Below the pieces are notes generated by a model. The model saw only the letters and a list, made by a program, of their open reading frames with translations. It did not search any database and had not been told where the DNA came from. Positions 6,023 through 6,870 of a DNA stretch of 6,870 nt are shown here, piece after piece. The position numbers and the translations under genes were made by a program. Within the stretch, counting starts at the first letter, position 1; every line of letters starts with the position of its first letter. This stretch comes from Candidatus Poribacteria bacterium (lineage in GTDB: Bacteria; Poribacteria; WGA-4E; WGA-3G): contig VYFM01000684.1 of NCBI GenBank assembly GCA_009842375.1, forward strand, positions 1 through 6,870. Direction: 5' to 3'.

Positions 6023-6817
6023 TTACCGCAATGCGGAGTGTTGTTTGAGCTGCCCCCAGAACGTTGTAAGTTTACCTTTTGGTTCCACAGGTGTAACACT
6101 GGGTGGTTCTCCACCTTCATAGATAAGCAGATCATCTACAAATCCCTGTGCGACTGATGAATATACGTGAAAAACAACCCACTGTGCAACAGGATTTGTC
6201 GCAGCTTTACGAAAAGCAAGTTCCGTAACAGGTGTCGCTTCCCGAGCTGCTTCCATGTCATCTCCTACGTAGTAATCAAACGTGCTTTTGCTGACATCTG
6301 CGACAACGCGCACATATTTCCATGCATCAAATTGGAAGTCACCAATTGCTACCCAAGCAGACCCGTCATAGAGACGAACAGCATTGGCATTCCAATTTAT
6401 ATAAACGCCACCATCATTTACAGCGATGTTTTCGTCAGAAACAACTTTGAGATTAAATGAGCGTCCAGAGCCTTTTATATATACCCAAAATTCTACTGAT
6501 ATGACAGGATTTTCGGTTTTAATTGCAACGCCAACTCTATCGTCATTTGCGCCACCTAAGATACCGAGGGATTTATCATCGGTTTTGACTGTATCCTCTG
6601 TTACTTGCATCTGATTGCCTCTAACTTCCCAATCTGTTGGCGGTTCACCAACTGTGAATTCCTCAAATCCGGTTTGCACTAATATCTCTTGTGCTAATAC
6701 AGTTTGAACACTCAAAAGACAAGAGACAAAGACGAAAACCAAAAAAATTGGGATAATTAGATGATGTGTTCCTATTCCAGTTACCTTTGAATTTAAATTG
6801 TATTTGTAACGATTCAT
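6023..6817 (-). CDS. Secreted LamG/concanavalin-like domain protein (paralogue B)
   Basis: A 264-residue exported protein, tandem paralogue of A, about 65% identical after the signal peptide by hand count. The frame can be extended to a TTG at 6853, but ATG 6817 is preferred. AAGGAGG at 6823-6829 sits 5 bases upstream, and the resulting length and N-terminus match paralogue A, with the cleavage site after A42 (VLA|QE) at the identical residue number. C33 lies in FVSC, a poor lipobox, so it is probably not a lipoprotein. The same core segments are present (VEFWVYIK, YINWNANAVRLYDG, WKYVRVVADV, VDDLLIYEG) and the same tail, GKLTTFWGQLKQHSALR (248-264). The most divergent mature part is about residues 196-205, likely a surface loop. 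It is the first gene of the putative three-gene minus-strand unit; the ligand is unknown. Confidence 0.75.
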   Translation of the reverse strand: MNRYKYNLNSKVTGIGTHHLIIPIFLVFVFVSCLLSVQTVLAQEILVQTGFEEFTVGEPPTDWEVRGNQMQVTEDTVKTDDKSLGILGGANDDRVGVAIKTENPVISVEFWVYIKGSGRSFNLKVVSDENIAVNDGGVYINWNANAVRLYDGSAWVAIGDFQFDAWKYVRVVADVSKSTFDYYVGDDMEAAREATPVTELAFRKAATNPVAQWVVFHVYSSVAQGFVDDLLIYEGGEPPSVTPVEPKGKLTTFWGQLKQHSALR

Positions 6818-6842
6818 TATATCCTCCTTGATTGCGATTGTT

Positions 6843-6858
6843 AAGGTTCGCAAACCTT
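6843..6858 (-). repeat. Short perfect hairpin in the leader of paralogue B
   Basis: AAGGTT (6843-6848) and AACCTT (6853-6858) form a 6-bp perfect stem with a 4-base loop, about 25 bases upstream of the preferred start codon and just before the Shine-Dalgarno. The loop region TTTGCGAA shares the core TTGCGAA with the leader of the maturase gene (84-90). It could be a leader hairpin or a dispersed repeat; nothing more can be said from one window. Confidence 0.35.
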
Positions 6859-6870
6859 GTTGGTTAGATT

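Noticed and set aside
6818..6853. TTG-initiated N-terminal extension of LamG-like paralogue B
   Set aside because: It would read through the strong AAGGAGG site, and ATG 6817 gives the same length and signal-peptide register as paralogue A.

Overview
The window is about 6.9 kb of AT-leaning bacterial DNA. It holds six protein-coding genes and one decayed transposon end. The mix suggests a marine or host-associated bacterium from a lineage rich in sulfatases, PhyH-type dioxygenases and secreted LamG-like proteins. Candidatus Poribacteria (sponge symbionts) is my best guess, with Planctomycetota, Latescibacterota and Lentisphaerota as alternatives. This placement is inference from gene content; there is no rRNA or other phylogenetic marker in the window.

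Left half, plus strand (1-3132): a short leader, then a radical SAM/SPASM anaerobic sulfatase-maturating enzyme carrying an extra C-terminal SEC-C zinc motif. It is followed 73 bp later by a Cys-type sulfatase (C-T-P-T-R motif). The first enzyme would oxidise the active-site cysteine of the second to formylglycine, so the pair is a self-contained sulfatase module. The sulfatase shows no signal peptide and is probably cytoplasmic.

Middle (3133-3471): a non-coding, highly structured stretch. It contains an IS200/IS605-type right end with a GCTTTAGC-loop hairpin, the last 30 or so codons of a tnpB gene, and a good sigma-70-like promoter placed just before the structured part. This looks like a miniature, tnpB-less derivative that could still transcribe an omega-RNA-like (reRNA) molecule. 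A second GCTTTAGC hairpin with a 7-bp outer stem lies just upstream. This is the most interesting part of the window.

Next (3493-4227, plus): a Uma2-family PD-(D/E)xK nuclease-like protein whose C-terminal coiled coil is built from a perfect 21-bp repeat present three times.

Right half, minus strand (4295-6817): three genes, likely co-transcribed in the order LamG-like paralogue B, LamG-like paralogue A, PhyH-like protein, with gaps of 70 and 50 bp. A and B are secreted tandem paralogues, about 65% identical in the mature part by hand count, with an identical-looking C-terminal tail. The PhyH protein has the distal His and the 2-oxoglutarate Arg but reads H-x-G where H-x-D is expected. Its substrate cannot be told from sequence. 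No classical defence, CRISPR or phage system is present.
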